Counted from the stretch's first letter, positions 54,654 through 63,753 are shown. The stretch: DNA of 64,000 nucleotides from Desulfocapsa sp. (GCA_013792135.1 VMSP01000065.1:46912-110911); one strand, 5' to 3'. A program made the numbers and translations. Notes: a model not told the origin generated them from the letters alone.

Positions 54654-54826
54654 AGTGTTTCCTTCGTTACGCCTTGTTTAGAAAAGCTGTCACCGTAAAA
54701 TAATCCTGACAACATCTACCTCTACTGAGCCACATAACCGAGAGCTAACAACCCTCGAAAAGGAGAGCTTCTCGCTTTCATTGTATCCAGATAAAAAATT
54801 GAAAACTTGCCGTTAAGAATATTCCT

Positions 54827-56074
54827 CTAATCCTCAACATGCGGATAGATTTGCTTAACAAGTCTCCCTAATGTCATACCTTGCGTGATAATAGAGAAAA
54901 CAACAATAATATAGGTGATGGTTACGATTGTGCTTCTCTCGGGCACAGCCGGGATAGACAGGGCCAGTGCCACCGATATTCCGCCACGCAATCCACCCCA
55001 GGTGAGGATTTTGATCGCCCCTGGACTGAATGGCCTGAATGTTCGCATGAGAAATACTGCTCCCCCAACACTCGCCCACCGGGCAAACAGGGTGATCATG
55101 ATCGCTGCCAGCCCTGCGATCAGCAGGGCTGGTGTAAAGGGCATAACCAGCATTTCCAGGCCGATCAGCATAAAGAGCAGGGCATTCAGGATCTCATCCA
55201 TCAGTTCCCAGAAATCATCCAGACGCCTGCGGGTAACTTCCGACATGGCGAAAGCGCGACCGTGGTTGCCGATCAGCAAACCTGCTACTACCATGGCAAT
55301 GGGACCGGATGTATGGATTCTGTCTGCCAGGGCATAGCCTCCCATGACCAGCGCCAAGGTGATGATTACTTCCACCTGGTAGTTGTTGACCCGTTTAAGC
55401 ATCTGGTAGGCCAGCATACCGATAGCCAATCCCAGCAAGGCCCCGCCCACCGCTTCCTCAACAAAGAGCAGCGCTACCCCGCCCACGGTAATATCGCCAC
55501 CGCCCAGTGCAAGCTCAAGCAGGATCAGAAACACCACCACGCCAATACCATCATTAAAAAGCGATTCGCCGGCTATCTTGGTTTCAAGGCCTTTGGGAAT
55601 ACCCACCGTCTTGAGAATACCAATAACAGCCACCGGATCAGTGGGCGAGATGAGAGCACCAAAAAGCAGGCAGTAGAGGAACGATGTCGGAAACCCCAGA
55701 AAATCCAGCACAAGCCAAGTCAGGCTCCCCACAATAAATGTTGATACAACAACACCTGCCGTTGCCAGAATCGTAATAGCCCATTTCTGGCTTTTCAGGT
55801 CATTTAGGTTAATATGCATGGCCCCGGCAAAAAGCAGAAACGACAACATGCCATGCAACAAGGCCTGATTAAAATCGATCGTTTCCAACATCTGCGCAAC
55901 TCCCGCCTGTCCGATATCTATACCCAGCCAGCCCAGTGAAACGATTCCCAGGGAGAACACCAGGGAGATAAACATCACCCCAATGGTGGTCGGCATACGG
56001 AGCATGCGGTAATTGATGAAGCTGAACAGCGCTGTCAGCACCATCAAGATGGCTGTTATTTCGAATAGTTTCAT
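54827..56074 (-). CDS. Sodium/proton antiporter, CPA1 family
   Basis: 415 residues, about 12 membrane helices. CPA1 signatures: [43 protein letters not shown], and [15 protein letters not shown]. The two acids of the ion site are in SPTDP and FNDG. It exchanges protons for sodium or potassium at the inner membrane; no cytoplasmic regulatory domain. Part of its start region is duplicated at 59,609-59,673. Confidence 0.93.
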   Translation of the reverse strand: MKLFEITAILMVLTALFSFINYRMLRMPTTIGVMFISLVFSLGIVSLGWLGIDIGQAGVAQMLETIDFNQALLHGMLSFLLFAGAMHINLNDLKSQKWAITILATAGVVVSTFIVGSLTWLVLDFLGFPTSFLYCLLFGALISPTDPVAVIGILKTVGIPKGLETKIAGESLFNDGIGVVVFLILLELALGGGDITVGGVALLFVEEAVGGALLGLAIGMLAYQMLKRVNNYQVEVIITLALVMGGYALADRIHTSGPIAMVVAGLLIGNHGRAFAMSEVTRRRLDDFWELMDEILNALLFMLIGLEMLVMPFTPALLIAGLAAIMITLFARWASVGGAVFLMRTFRPFSPGAIKILTWGGLRGGISVALALSIPAVPERSTIVTITYIIVVFSIITQGMTLGRLVKQIYPHVED

Positions 56075-56176
56075 GGTCCGTCTATCAATCCTTCACTAAA
56101 GGTTGCTCTCACTTTCTCAGGATCATGGTCCTATAAAATCAATGAAATAATACCCAACTGCGGATACTTGAAAGTA

Positions 56177-56494
56177 TTAAAAAGAGAGAACCCGATCACT
56201 CTTGACAATTAATTCATACAAATCATTTTGTTTACCGCGACTGTGATATCCGTCCTCCACTCCATGGAGGTCAAGGCACTTGCCTCAGGCAAGCAAAACA
56301 CCTTCAGACAGAGTAAATAGTTTTGCAAGATCCAAAAGAGGAAATTCTTTAGTAGCGATTTGGCTGTAAGAAACTGATGGCCCGTTAAGAAAAATTGTTA
56401 CATCGTCCATTTTTTCAAGCATGAGATTTCCCAAGCGAAATACATTCCATAAAATTTCCGGATTATCACTACATGCAACCAAGGCGATATTCAT
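56177..56494 (-). CDS. DsrE-like selenoprotein candidate (in-frame UGA, U70)
   Basis: From ATG 56,494 (AGGAGG upstream) the frame reads MNIALVACSDNPEILWNVFR to EGVLLA, a TGA (56,287-56,285), then GKCLDLHG, and DLYELIVKSDRVLSF to TAA at 56,177. The total is 105 residues, normal for small DsrE-family proteins, which have ACGxCL at this point. TGA replaces the first cysteine, giving UGKC (U70, C73). Family similarity continues beyond the TGA without frameshift, and a SECIS-like stem-loop follows. DsrE-like selenoproteins are known in Deltaproteobacteria. Expected role: thiol/sulfur redox or sulfur relay. Standard gene callers would truncate it at residue 69. Confidence 0.85.
56254..56270 (-). 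promoter_or_regulatory. Bacterial SECIS-like stem-loop
   Basis: Fourteen bases after the TGA, CCTCCA pairs perfectly with TGGAGG around the loop TGGAG. The loop lies 24-28 bases from the U of UGA, within the usual 16-37 base window for bacterial SECIS elements, and contains the guanines needed for SelB binding. Confidence 0.7.
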
Positions 56495-56595
56495 GATTTT
56501 TCCTCCTGTAAAAGAATTAAAATAAGAATTTAATAATAAACCGGCATGGCACAGCTCTATTATGCAGCATCCGTGTTGACTGCCGGGTTAGAAAA

Positions 56596-57402
56596 CTATT
56601 TCGCACGAAGGTATAAAACCTTCTGATTTGCGCCTGATGCTTGCCGCTCTTCTGTCACGAAGAGATCTGTCCTTGCTTTAACGAGATCAGAGAGCTTCTT
56701 GTAACCGTATAGCCTGGAGTCAAAGTCGGGTTGCAGCTTGGTAAGGTAGCTCCCGAAGGTGCCAAGCTGTGCCCATCCAGCATCGTCAGTTGACTGCTCA
56801 AGAGCAGAGAGAACAAACTTTTTAGGGAATTTAAGCTTTGGCTCTGTTGTTTCGGCAGGTGTCTGAGATCGCGTTGTTTTTTGCTCACTTTCAACTTTTG
56901 GCCGCAGATCAACAGGCTCGGCTTCGGTGCTTGGACGAAGGACTTCAGTAAACACAAACTTGTGGCAGGCATTGCGGAAGGCCATAGGTGTTTTCTTTTC
57001 ACCAAATCCAAGAACCATGAGCCCCTCTTCACGCAATCGCATCGCAAGACCAGTGAAGTCACTGTCGCTTGTGATCAGGCAGAAACCATCAAATTTTCGC
57101 GTGTAAAGCAAGTCCATCGCATCGATAATCATCGTGCTGTCTGTGGCGTTCTTTCCGGTTGTGTACGTAAACTGATGAATCGGCTTGATAGCGTATTGCT
57201 GCAACACCTTCTTCCATGAGGCACTCGTCGGAGCCGTGAAATCGCCATATATGCGCCTCACAGTGGCTTCACCAAATCGTGCTATCTCTGCAAGAAGACC
57301 TTCAATAACAGCAGCTTGAGCATTGTCGGCGTCAATTAAAACTGCCAATCGAAGCGTTGGGTCTTCAGATTCAATTCTTGCGACTTGTCGTGGGGTTACC
57401 AT
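56596..57402 (-). CDS. NYN-domain protein with OST-HTH/LOTUS domain
   Basis: 268 residues. NYN nuclease fold: LAVLIDADNAQ (acid), RIYGDFT, KNATDSTMIIDAMDLLY, FCLITSDSDFTGLAMRLRE, with the acids expected in the active site. Residues about 195-265 (KFVLSALEQSTDDAGWAQLG, DSRLYGYKKLSDLV) are an OST-HTH/LOTUS RNA-binding domain. LabA/DUF88-like, probably an RNA endonuclease. Target unknown. Confidence 0.88.
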   Translation of the reverse strand: MVTPRQVARIESEDPTLRLAVLIDADNAQAAVIEGLLAEIARFGEATVRRIYGDFTAPTSASWKKVLQQYAIKPIHQFTYTTGKNATDSTMIIDAMDLLYTRKFDGFCLITSDSDFTGLAMRLREEGLMVLGFGEKKTPMAFRNACHKFVFTEVLRPSTEAEPVDLRPKVESEQKTTRSQTPAETTEPKLKFPKKFVLSALEQSTDDAGWAQLGTFGSYLTKLQPDFDSRLYGYKKLSDLVKARTDLFVTEERQASGANQKVLYLRAK

Positions 57403-57464
57403 TATGACTCCAGTTTTCTCACAGACTGATAATTAGAATTTTGTCCGTCAAATCACCCCCTATG

Positions 57465-57557
57465 GGTGGACGGAATTTCTGTTTATTCTTGTATTGATCT
57501 TAAAAAATATAGTGTGCAATAAGGGACCGATCTCGGTTTATCTAGTGTCTGTCCACC
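57465..57557. repeat. Small inverted-end element, copy A
   Basis: Ends GGTGGACGG (left) and CTGTCCACC (right) are near-complementary, and the interior TTTATT...AT...ATCTTAAAAAATATAG resembles that of 59,396-59,471. It lies between the NYN gene and the M48 fragment. Confidence 0.45.
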
Positions 57558-57657
57558 GACATTCTACTGTCCTCCATTTTCCAGGTTCTTAATGCCTAAA
57601 AGAGAAGTGGCCCTCAGTTTCACGGACAGAACAAGCTATTCAGCTCGTGCTCATAGC

Positions 57658-57780
57658 TCACAGCCTTTGCAGGAGGGGGGGATGGGAGTAGTGGAAAAAG
57701 ACATAGGCCCGGTGCGGGGTAAGATTGCTAAGGTTGCCCACGGAAAGCTTTTTCAAGACCGATCCCAGGGCCGCAGCATC
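57658..57780 (-). pseudogene. 3' fragment of M48 protease gene
   Basis: The frame reads DAAALGSVLKKLSVGNLSNL, then TPHRAYVFFHYSHPPLLQRL and a stop, matching the last 45 residues of the complete M48 protease (59,715-60,950). The fragment abuts the TAA of the DUF2254 gene and has no start. Its 3' flank also resembles the flank of the complete gene for another 60 bases. Confidence 0.85.
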
Positions 57781-57783
57781 ATT

Positions 57784-59046
57784 TTAACCGGAAGCGGCAA
57801 ACTTTGCCAGCTTTCGAACACGCTCCAGGTCTTCCGGAAGGGCCATTGCATTTTCTGCCCTGGCAAGTGCCAGGCGGCCATGGTGCATGGCAGCGTTCCG
57901 CATCTCGGCATCTCCGATTGATGCCAGCGCCTCAAGCGCCTTTTGCAGCCGCCCGCTAACTTCAATAAAACCAGCACCGTCACGAGCAATCGCGGTGAAG
58001 GCATCATCAAACATGTCCTGCGCAGATATTTCAGGCACCTCCACGCGATCATATTCGGAAATTCGTAAATCACCTTCTTCGACTGGCTCAATCCAGAGCG
58101 CAAAAAGTCGCACGAAGGTGCCGATAATGTCGATGGCGGTACCGGGATCATTGACGGCAGGTGACAACGCTCGACTGGCGATTTGAGAAAGAACGATAAG
58201 ACCAAAGCGTGGATCCTCGTCAAATTGTCTGTCATCACCGATCAGAAACGCCTTTGCTATCTGACTTGTGTCGATATCAGAAAAGACGCCTGAGTCTGCG
58301 GTCACAAAGGCAAGAGCCCGGCCCGGAGCAGAAAAAGTACCCGGCAAGGCTGACAGCGTGATTCGCAGCTGCGATCGTTCCGCATACGCCTGCAGCGAGG
58401 AGACATTTATGTGTTGAACATATCCGATCGTCCCCCCGTAAACGGCCTTACCTCCATTCTGCCGCTGCCCTACCGGAACGCCGAGAAGGGTGGGCGCGCG
58501 TCGCCTTCGCTGTAAAGCAGCAGTAACGGCTGCCTCAACTTTATCAATGGTGCCCCCGAGGCGCCCAAGGCGAGCAATACGATCGACCCAACTCACGAAG
58601 GTAACAATAACAATGGCAAGGATGATTAAGGTTAGAGCAAACAACACAAAGCGACCTGCTTTATCGTAATAGCCATTCTTTAAGGCTACAAGCGCGACGA
58701 TGCTGAAGATAAAGGCACCAACAAAGGTCGAAAGAGCGTTCTGGGATACGTCGTCGGCGATGACCAGGGAAAAAGAGCGCGGCGTTGCGGTGTTGCTGGC
58801 CGAAGCATAGGCGGCGACCATCGATGCGACAGCGAAGGTCGCAATCACCAACATGCTTCCGGAAATAATGGTAAGCAAAGCTTCGATTGAGTCTTGAGTA
58901 ATCTCCGGAACAAGCAGGCCGAGCCCAAGATTGCCCACCGTCTTCGCCAGGAACACTGCGGCCGTTGACAGCAGGCACATCAGGAGTGGCCTCACCCATA
59001 ACCGCTCGTTGAGACGATTTAGAAAAAACCTCAATCGATCACCCAT
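57784..59046 (-). CDS. DUF2254 membrane protein
   Basis: 420 residues. Four membrane helices (about 18-140), then a soluble domain: ASNTATPRSFSLVIADDVSQ, GAFIFSIVALVALKNGYYD, GGTIGYVQHINVSSLQAYA, ASRALSPAVNDPGTAIDII. All fit DUF2254. Function unknown. Surrounded by duplicated fragments, but the gene itself looks intact. Confidence 0.88.
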   Translation of the reverse strand: MGDRLRFFLNRLNERLWVRPLLMCLLSTAAVFLAKTVGNLGLGLLVPEITQDSIEALLTIISGSMLVIATFAVASMVAAYASASNTATPRSFSLVIADDVSQNALSTFVGAFIFSIVALVALKNGYYDKAGRFVLFALTLIILAIVIVTFVSWVDRIARLGRLGGTIDKVEAAVTAALQRRRRAPTLLGVPVGQRQNGGKAVYGGTIGYVQHINVSSLQAYAERSQLRITLSALPGTFSAPGRALAFVTADSGVFSDIDTSQIAKAFLIGDDRQFDEDPRFGLIVLSQIASRALSPAVNDPGTAIDIIGTFVRLFALWIEPVEEGDLRISEYDRVEVPEISAQDMFDDAFTAIARDGAGFIEVSGRLQKALEALASIGDAEMRNAAMHHGRLALARAENAMALPEDLERVRKLAKFAASG

Positions 59047-59227
59047 TCGTTCACTCCTTGGCAGTTTGGTATGACGGTCCGTTTTGAAACTCTTTTCCGC
59101 TGGTCAGATGGCCAGACAGGAATTCTTTTCGGATGGAGGATTCTCCACAATATGTTGTTTATTCAGAACATCTATTGCGGTCAAAGGCAAACGTCTTCCT
59201 TTCTTGACGCCCAGCAATAATAACTAG

Positions 59228-59370
59228 AGGGTACCTTTAAAAATCAGAATTTGTATTCAAGATCAAGGCGTGAAGAAAATTTTACCGCAGGTATATAATT
59301 GATATTCCGATGATAAAATTTTCAGAACAACGCAGAGCTTGGGCAAAAAGACCATTTTTCAAAATACCCT
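59228..59370. mobile_element. Miniature inverted-repeat element, copy 2
   Basis: Same length as the copy at 51,497-51,639 and strongly similar. Ends AGGGTACCTTTAAAAAT and ATTTTTCAAAATACCCT are inverted repeats. CTAG tetramers lie at or near both ends. It lies in a 660-base gap (59,047-59,714) that otherwise holds only repeats and no gene. Confidence 0.75.
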
Positions 59371-59395
59371 AGAATTGTGTTGATAATATCGAACC

Positions 59396-59471
59396 GGTGG
59401 ATGGACACATTTTCCGTTTATTTTTTATATCAATCTTGAAATATAGAAAATAAACCAATTCCCTGTCCACC
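59396..59471. repeat. Small inverted-end element, copy B
   Basis: GGTGGATGG at the left and CTGTCCACC at the right, with an AT-rich interior similar to 57,465-57,557. Located 26 bases from the miniature element. Confidence 0.45.
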
Positions 59472-59608
59472 TTTTGCATTTTTCTCAGGCTGGTTCCCAC
59501 ATATGAAGATATTTTATGACAGAATATAGGAAATTAAAAGAAAAACAAACCGAATCTTCATCCGAATCCCACCACTGAGCCCATGGATCCACGGGAGGCG
59601 CTGTGGAT

Positions 59609-59673
59609 GGCTGTTATTTCGAATAGTTCCATGGTCCGTCCATCAATCCTTCACAAAAGGTTGCTCTCACTTT
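59609..59673. repeat. Duplicate of the antiporter start region
   Basis: These 65 bases match 56,051-56,115 with about four differences; that region covers the first eight codons and the leader of the CPA1 antiporter. The copy here is not followed by the antiporter and is a recombination scar. Confidence 0.85.
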
Positions 59674-59714
59674 TCTTGCTTTTCGGCCCCAGTTTCCCGG
59701 ACAGAGCTGACTGC

Positions 59715-60950
59715 TCAGGTTGTACTCATGGCACGCAGTCTCTGCAGGAGGGGGGGATGAGAGTAGTGGAAAAAGACATAGGCCGGGTGCGGGGTAAGGT
59801 TACTGAGGTTGTTGACGGAAAGCTTTTTCAAGGCAGATCCCAGGGCCGTAGCGTCAAAATGGTGGGCGGCAAAACGGTCCGCCTCATACTCATTCTTGCG
59901 GGAGAAACTGTTCATGGCCAACCCCATTACCGTGGAAAGCGGCGAGTAGAGAAGAGCAAAGCTGATCAGAGCCAGATGAAAGCTATGGATATCGGCACCC
60001 AGGGCCGCCGAGAGCACCGGGTTGGCAATAAACAATGACAGAACAAAGAGCATAATGCCGGTCTGACAGAGGGCGAGGATAATCCCCTTGATGGTGTGCT
60101 TTTTCTTATAATGGCCGATCTCATGGGCCAGCACCGCCACCAGCTCCTTCACCTCCAGGTCGTTAATCAGGGTGTCATAGAGGACGATACGCTTTTTGGC
60201 ACCTAAGCCCGAAAAATAGGCATTGGCCTTGGTGGAGCGGCGGGAGCCGTCAATGACAAAGACATTATCAAGCTGAAAACCGGCCTTGGTACTGAAGGCC
60301 TCGATTGCATCCCGCAGCTCACCCTGCTCCAAAGGGGTCTGCTTATTAAAGAGGGGCACGATCAGGGTGGAGTAGAACATGGTCATAACAATCATGAAGC
60401 CACTCATCAACAGCCAGGTATAGATCCAGAAATTGTCCTGGGTGAGCTGGTAAAACCAGATAACCGCCGCCAGCAGGGGGCCACCCAAGAGGACGATGAG
60501 CAGCCAGCCCTTGATCTTGTCGGTGATAAAGGTGGCCACGGTGGTCTTGTTAAAGGCAAAGCGCTCCTCAAGGACAAAGGTGTGATAGATGGCAAAGGGC
60601 AGAAAGAGAATTTCCGAGGCAAAGAGAAGCAGGGCAAAGAAGAGCAGGGAGACCAGCAACTCCGCCTGCACCATGCCCCGGGCAAGCTCGTCGATAAAGG
60701 CAAAGCCGCCACCCATAAGCAGGGCCAGGAGGAGCACAAGCTTCAGGCTGGCGGTAACCAGCTCAAACCGGCAGTTGGCCCTCTTGTACTCCTGGGACTG
60801 TTGATACTTCTCCTCGCTGTAAATCCCCTTAACCTCATCAGGCAGCTGCGTGGAAATACTCCGGCAGTTGAGGAAACTGAGCCCCCTTTCCAGGAGATAA
60901 TCCGCCATAACGATGGAGATAATGATATAAAGGATGGTAGTGGCACTCAT
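59715..60950 (-). CDS. M48-family metallopeptidase (Ste24-like)
   Basis: 411 residues. Several membrane helices (about 5-25, 65-90, 98-122, 148-170, 178-200). Zinc site HEIGH (H276, E277, H280) and downstream E in NEYEADRFA. C-terminal SHPPLLQRLRAM is typical of the Ste24/CAAX protease group. Likely inner-membrane quality-control or CAAX-type protease. Two incomplete copies lie nearby. Confidence 0.92.
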   Translation of the reverse strand: MSATTILYIIISIVMADYLLERGLSFLNCRSISTQLPDEVKGIYSEEKYQQSQEYKRANCRFELVTASLKLVLLLALLMGGGFAFIDELARGMVQAELLVSLLFFALLLFASEILFLPFAIYHTFVLEERFAFNKTTVATFITDKIKGWLLIVLLGGPLLAAVIWFYQLTQDNFWIYTWLLMSGFMIVMTMFYSTLIVPLFNKQTPLEQGELRDAIEAFSTKAGFQLDNVFVIDGSRRSTKANAYFSGLGAKKRIVLYDTLINDLEVKELVAVLAHEIGHYKKKHTIKGIILALCQTGIMLFVLSLFIANPVLSAALGADIHSFHLALISFALLYSPLSTVMGLAMNSFSRKNEYEADRFAAHHFDATALGSALKKLSVNNLSNLTPHPAYVFFHYSHPPLLQRLRAMSTT

Positions 60951-61054
60951 GGCTTCAAGGACTCTTTATGGGAAAGGGGGGGGGTGGGTTATCGTGACAA
61001 TTTGTCATGGCCATGCCAAGCAAAAACCTGATACCCTTTTTTTCTTTTTTTATG

Positions 61055-61096
61055 GCGGCACGAAACCGGAAGATGGGGATTTCGATTTCGTGCCGC
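61055..61096. repeat. Perfect 11-bp inverted repeat
   Basis: GCGGCACGAAA and TTTCGTGCCGC flank a 20-base loop between the M48 gene and the cytochrome peroxidase gene. The T-run precedes it on the plus strand, so neither orientation makes a standard terminator. Confidence 0.6.
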
Positions 61097-61123
61097 TGGG
61101 CTAGGTAATGTCTACGTTCTTGC

Positions 61124-62167
61124 TCAGTTCAATGCAGGGCGTGGAGTGCTATCCGTGGGTTTGGGGAGAGTTGGGTGAACGATTTTGGGTTGTTCTCCAG
61201 TGGTAGCTTTGAGAAAGGCAACAATTGGGTCAATATCCTTGTCGGTGAGGGTCACACCCAACTGGGATGAGCCCATGATGGCCACCGCTTCCTTAAGACC
61301 CCATATTTTGCCGGAATGGAAATAAGGCCCGGTGATTTCGATATTACGCAAGGAGGGGGACTTGAACACATATTCGTCGCTTTTGGTCTTGGTTACCGCG
61401 AAACGCCCTTTGTCTCCGGCCATGACTGCCGCAGGTGGTACCGCCTGGACGCCGAAGTTAAAATAATCAGTGCCACCGATGTTGACACCACTATGGCAAT
61501 CCACGCAGCCCTTCTCCATGAAGGCCTGTAGCCCCAGGGTGGCTTCAGGGGAGAGTGCATCTTTATCTCCCCTGAGAAAGCGATCGAACGGTGAATTAGG
61601 TGTGAGTAATGTTGCCTCAAACACCTCGATGGCCTTCGCCATGTTGTCGAAGGAAACCGGATTTTTCTCGCCGGGGAAGGCCTTCTGGAAAAGCGTTATA
61701 TATTCGGGCATGCTGTTCAGCGTCTTAAGAACCCCATCCGGGGTGTTGGCCATTTCGACGCCTGCTTGAATGGGACCTTTGGCTTGTTCTGCCAGGTCTT
61801 TGGCGCGGCCATCCCAGAACTGGGCGATATTGAAGACGGAATTGAGAACAGTCGGTGCATTGCGTGGGCCTTTCTGCCAATTGTGACCGGTGGAGGTCTC
61901 CTGGAAATCACCTCCTCCCAAACCCACATTATGACAGGTGTGACAACTGATCAGCGCGCTTTTTGACAGTCGGGGATCAAAATAGAGCACCTTGCCGAGT
62001 TCCAGCTTGTCCGGGGTGGCGGGATTTCCCTTTAGTTCCGGCGGACTGGTAGGGATAGGTTTGAAGTTGGCCACTGCCTGTTCACGAAGGTCTGCTGCCG
62101 CCTGACTTGCTGTCCCAGCGCACAGAAAGAGCATAATAGCCGCTACCACTACGGTTTTCTTTTTCAT
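61124..62167 (-). CDS. Diheme cytochrome c peroxidase
   Basis: 347 residues from the ATG at 62,167 (AAGGAGAAAACC upstream), beginning with signal peptide MKKKTVVVAAIMLFLCAGTA. Haem sites are CHTCH (C75, C78, H79) and CVDCH (C221, C224, H225), in the MauG/CcpA arrangement; NAPTVLNSVFNIAQFWDGRA is diagnostic. It reduces hydrogen peroxide in the periplasm with electrons from c-type cytochromes. Confidence 0.94.
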   Translation of the reverse strand: MKKKTVVVAAIMLFLCAGTASQAAADLREQAVANFKPIPTSPPELKGNPATPDKLELGKVLYFDPRLSKSALISCHTCHNVGLGGGDFQETSTGHNWQKGPRNAPTVLNSVFNIAQFWDGRAKDLAEQAKGPIQAGVEMANTPDGVLKTLNSMPEYITLFQKAFPGEKNPVSFDNMAKAIEVFEATLLTPNSPFDRFLRGDKDALSPEATLGLQAFMEKGCVDCHSGVNIGGTDYFNFGVQAVPPAAVMAGDKGRFAVTKTKSDEYVFKSPSLRNIEITGPYFHSGKIWGLKEAVAIMGSSQLGVTLTDKDIDPIVAFLKATTGEQPKIVHPTLPKPTDSTPRPALN

Positions 62168-62316
62168 GGTTTTCTCCTTTTTTTCTTTTTGTTGTGAATG
62201 AGTTATTTGGGCCTTCAAAGTTCACATGTTCGGCATTCGAGGACAGGAAAATTTCTCGACTGTTTATATCCTATCGTGAAGAAATTAGTTCCTATTGTCA
62301 AGCGTTTAATATTTAT

Positions 62317-62359
62317 ATGTTATTCCACTCCCATCTGACAAATGAGAGTAGAATAACAT
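62317..62359. repeat. 14-bp inverted repeat
   Basis: ATGTTATTCCACTC and GAGTAGAATAACAT pair at 13 of 14 positions around a 15-base loop, in the 336-base gap between the peroxidase and the M48 fragment (62,168-62,503), upstream of the peroxidase gene. Possible operator or hairpin; nothing else is seen in the gap. Confidence 0.45.
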
Positions 62360-62503
62360 TCTCATTTTACTATGTATCGTAAATACGTCAGAATAGCCGC
62401 TGGAACATGGGGTCACCTGCTTAAAAAGAAACATGGCTGCAAGCTTCCAAGATGTTATATCGGGAAATTGGCCGTTTGCATAAATCTCACTTTTCTTCTC
62501 ACT

Positions 62504-63130
62504 TCAACTTGACAACTTGGAAGCCTGACCCATTTCTTCTCTTTTGGTGCTGAAGGCCTCGATTGCATCCCGCAGCTCACCCTGCTCCAAAAGGGTCTGC
62601 TTATTAAAGAGGGGGACGATCAGGGTGGAGTAGAACATGGTCATAAAGATCATGAAACCACTCATCAACAGCCAGGCCGAGATCCAGAAATTGTCCTGGG
62701 TGACCTGGTAAAACCAGATCACCGTCGCCAGCAGGGGGCCGCCCAGGAGGACAATGAGGAGCCAGCCCTTGATCTTGTCGGTGATAAAGGTGGCAAGGGT
62801 GGTCTTGTTGAAGGCAAAGAAGAGCAGGGAGACCAGCAATTCCGCCTGCACCATGCCCCGGGCAAGCTTGTCGATAAAGGCAAAGCCGCCACCCATGAGC
62901 AGGCCTAAGAGGAGCACAAGCTTCAGGCTGGCGGTGACCAGCTCAAACCGGCAGTTTGCCCTCTTGTACTCATGGGACTGTTGATACTTCTCCTCACTGT
63001 AAATCCCCTTCACCTCTTCAGGCAGGTGCGTGCTGATACTCCGGCAGTTGAGAAAGCTGAGCCCCCTTTCCAGGAGATAATCCGCCATAACGATGGCGAT
63101 AATGACATAAAGGATGGTGGTGGCACTCAT
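62504..63130 (-). pseudogene. 5' part of M48 protease gene with internal deletion
   Basis: Residues 1-196 match residues 1-222 of the complete M48 protease, minus 26 residues between FFA and FNKTT. At nucleotide level the loss is 78 bases between two GGCAAAG direct repeats (60,555 and 60,633 in the intact copy), the mark of slipped-strand deletion. Similarity ends at EAFSTK, followed by 12 unrelated residues. The zinc site is missing, so it cannot be a protease. Confidence 0.88.
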
Positions 63131-63233
63131 GGCTTCAAGGACTCTTGAGGAGAAAGGGTTCTGGGTTCGTTTTCCTGCACATGCAGGCCGGGGGTCTTTT
63201 TTTTGTCATGGCCATGTCAAACGGTTAGCGGTG

Positions 63234-63497
63234 CTATTCGTAATGGGACCACATTCTCAGCACTTTAACAACATTATGATCTTCTAAAACCTGATAAACC
63301 AACCTGTGCTGAATGTTGATCCGCCGTGAATAAGCGCCGGACAAATCACCAACCAATTTTTCATAAGGTGGTGGATTTTGAAATGGATTTTCACGCAGAA
63401 CCATCAAAAGTGCCTGTGTCTTTTCTTTCAGACCTGCTGAAGATAATTTCTGAGCATCTTTCTGGGCGTGTTTTGTATACACCAATTCCCAAGTCAC
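63234..63497 (-). CDS. yoeB: YoeB/Txe-family toxin
   Basis: The GTG at 63,497 is taken as start because it overlaps the antitoxin stop (GTGA) and the 87-residue product then matches the usual YoeB length, starting VTWELVYTKHAQKD. YSRRINIQHRLVYQV and the terminal WSHYE hold the basic and His-Tyr catalytic residues. Ribosome-dependent mRNA endonuclease. Confidence 0.92.
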   Translation of the reverse strand: MTWELVYTKHAQKDAQKLSSAGLKEKTQALLMVLRENPFQNPPPYEKLVGDLSGAYSRRINIQHRLVYQVLEDHNVVKVLRMWSHYE

Positions 63498-63736
63498 CAG
63501 TCCAGTTCCTTGGCACATTCGTCAACTGGAGTCTGCAACCCTTCCATAATGGACTCGCGCATACCCGGAACGGACAGCAAGTACATGGTTTCTTGAATTG
63601 ACGCCCAATCTTCAGCCGAGATGAGCACGGCATTATTTCGTTTGCCGGTGATGACTACCGGTTCATGGTTTGTGGCCGCTTCGTCAATGATGCGGTAGAG
63701 GTTTGAGCGTGCTTGGCTTGCCGTGAGTGTATGCAT
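63494..63736 (-). CDS. yefM: YefM/Phd-family antitoxin
   Basis: 80 residues: MHTLTASQARSNLYRIIDEA, HEPVVITGKRNNAVLISAEDW, ETMYLLSVPGMRESI. The N-terminus binds the operator and the C-terminus neutralises YoeB. AAGGAGAAC precedes the ATG. Confidence 0.94.
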   Translation of the reverse strand: MHTLTASQARSNLYRIIDEAATNHEPVVITGKRNNAVLISAEDWASIQETMYLLSVPGMRESIMEGLQTPVDECAKELDW

Positions 63737-63753
63737 GATGTTCTCCTTGATTG

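Noticed and set aside
61055..61096. Strong hairpin considered as terminator of the peroxidase or M48 gene
   Set aside because: The T-tract is on the wrong side for the plus strand and becomes an A-tract on the minus strand, so it is listed only as an inverted repeat.
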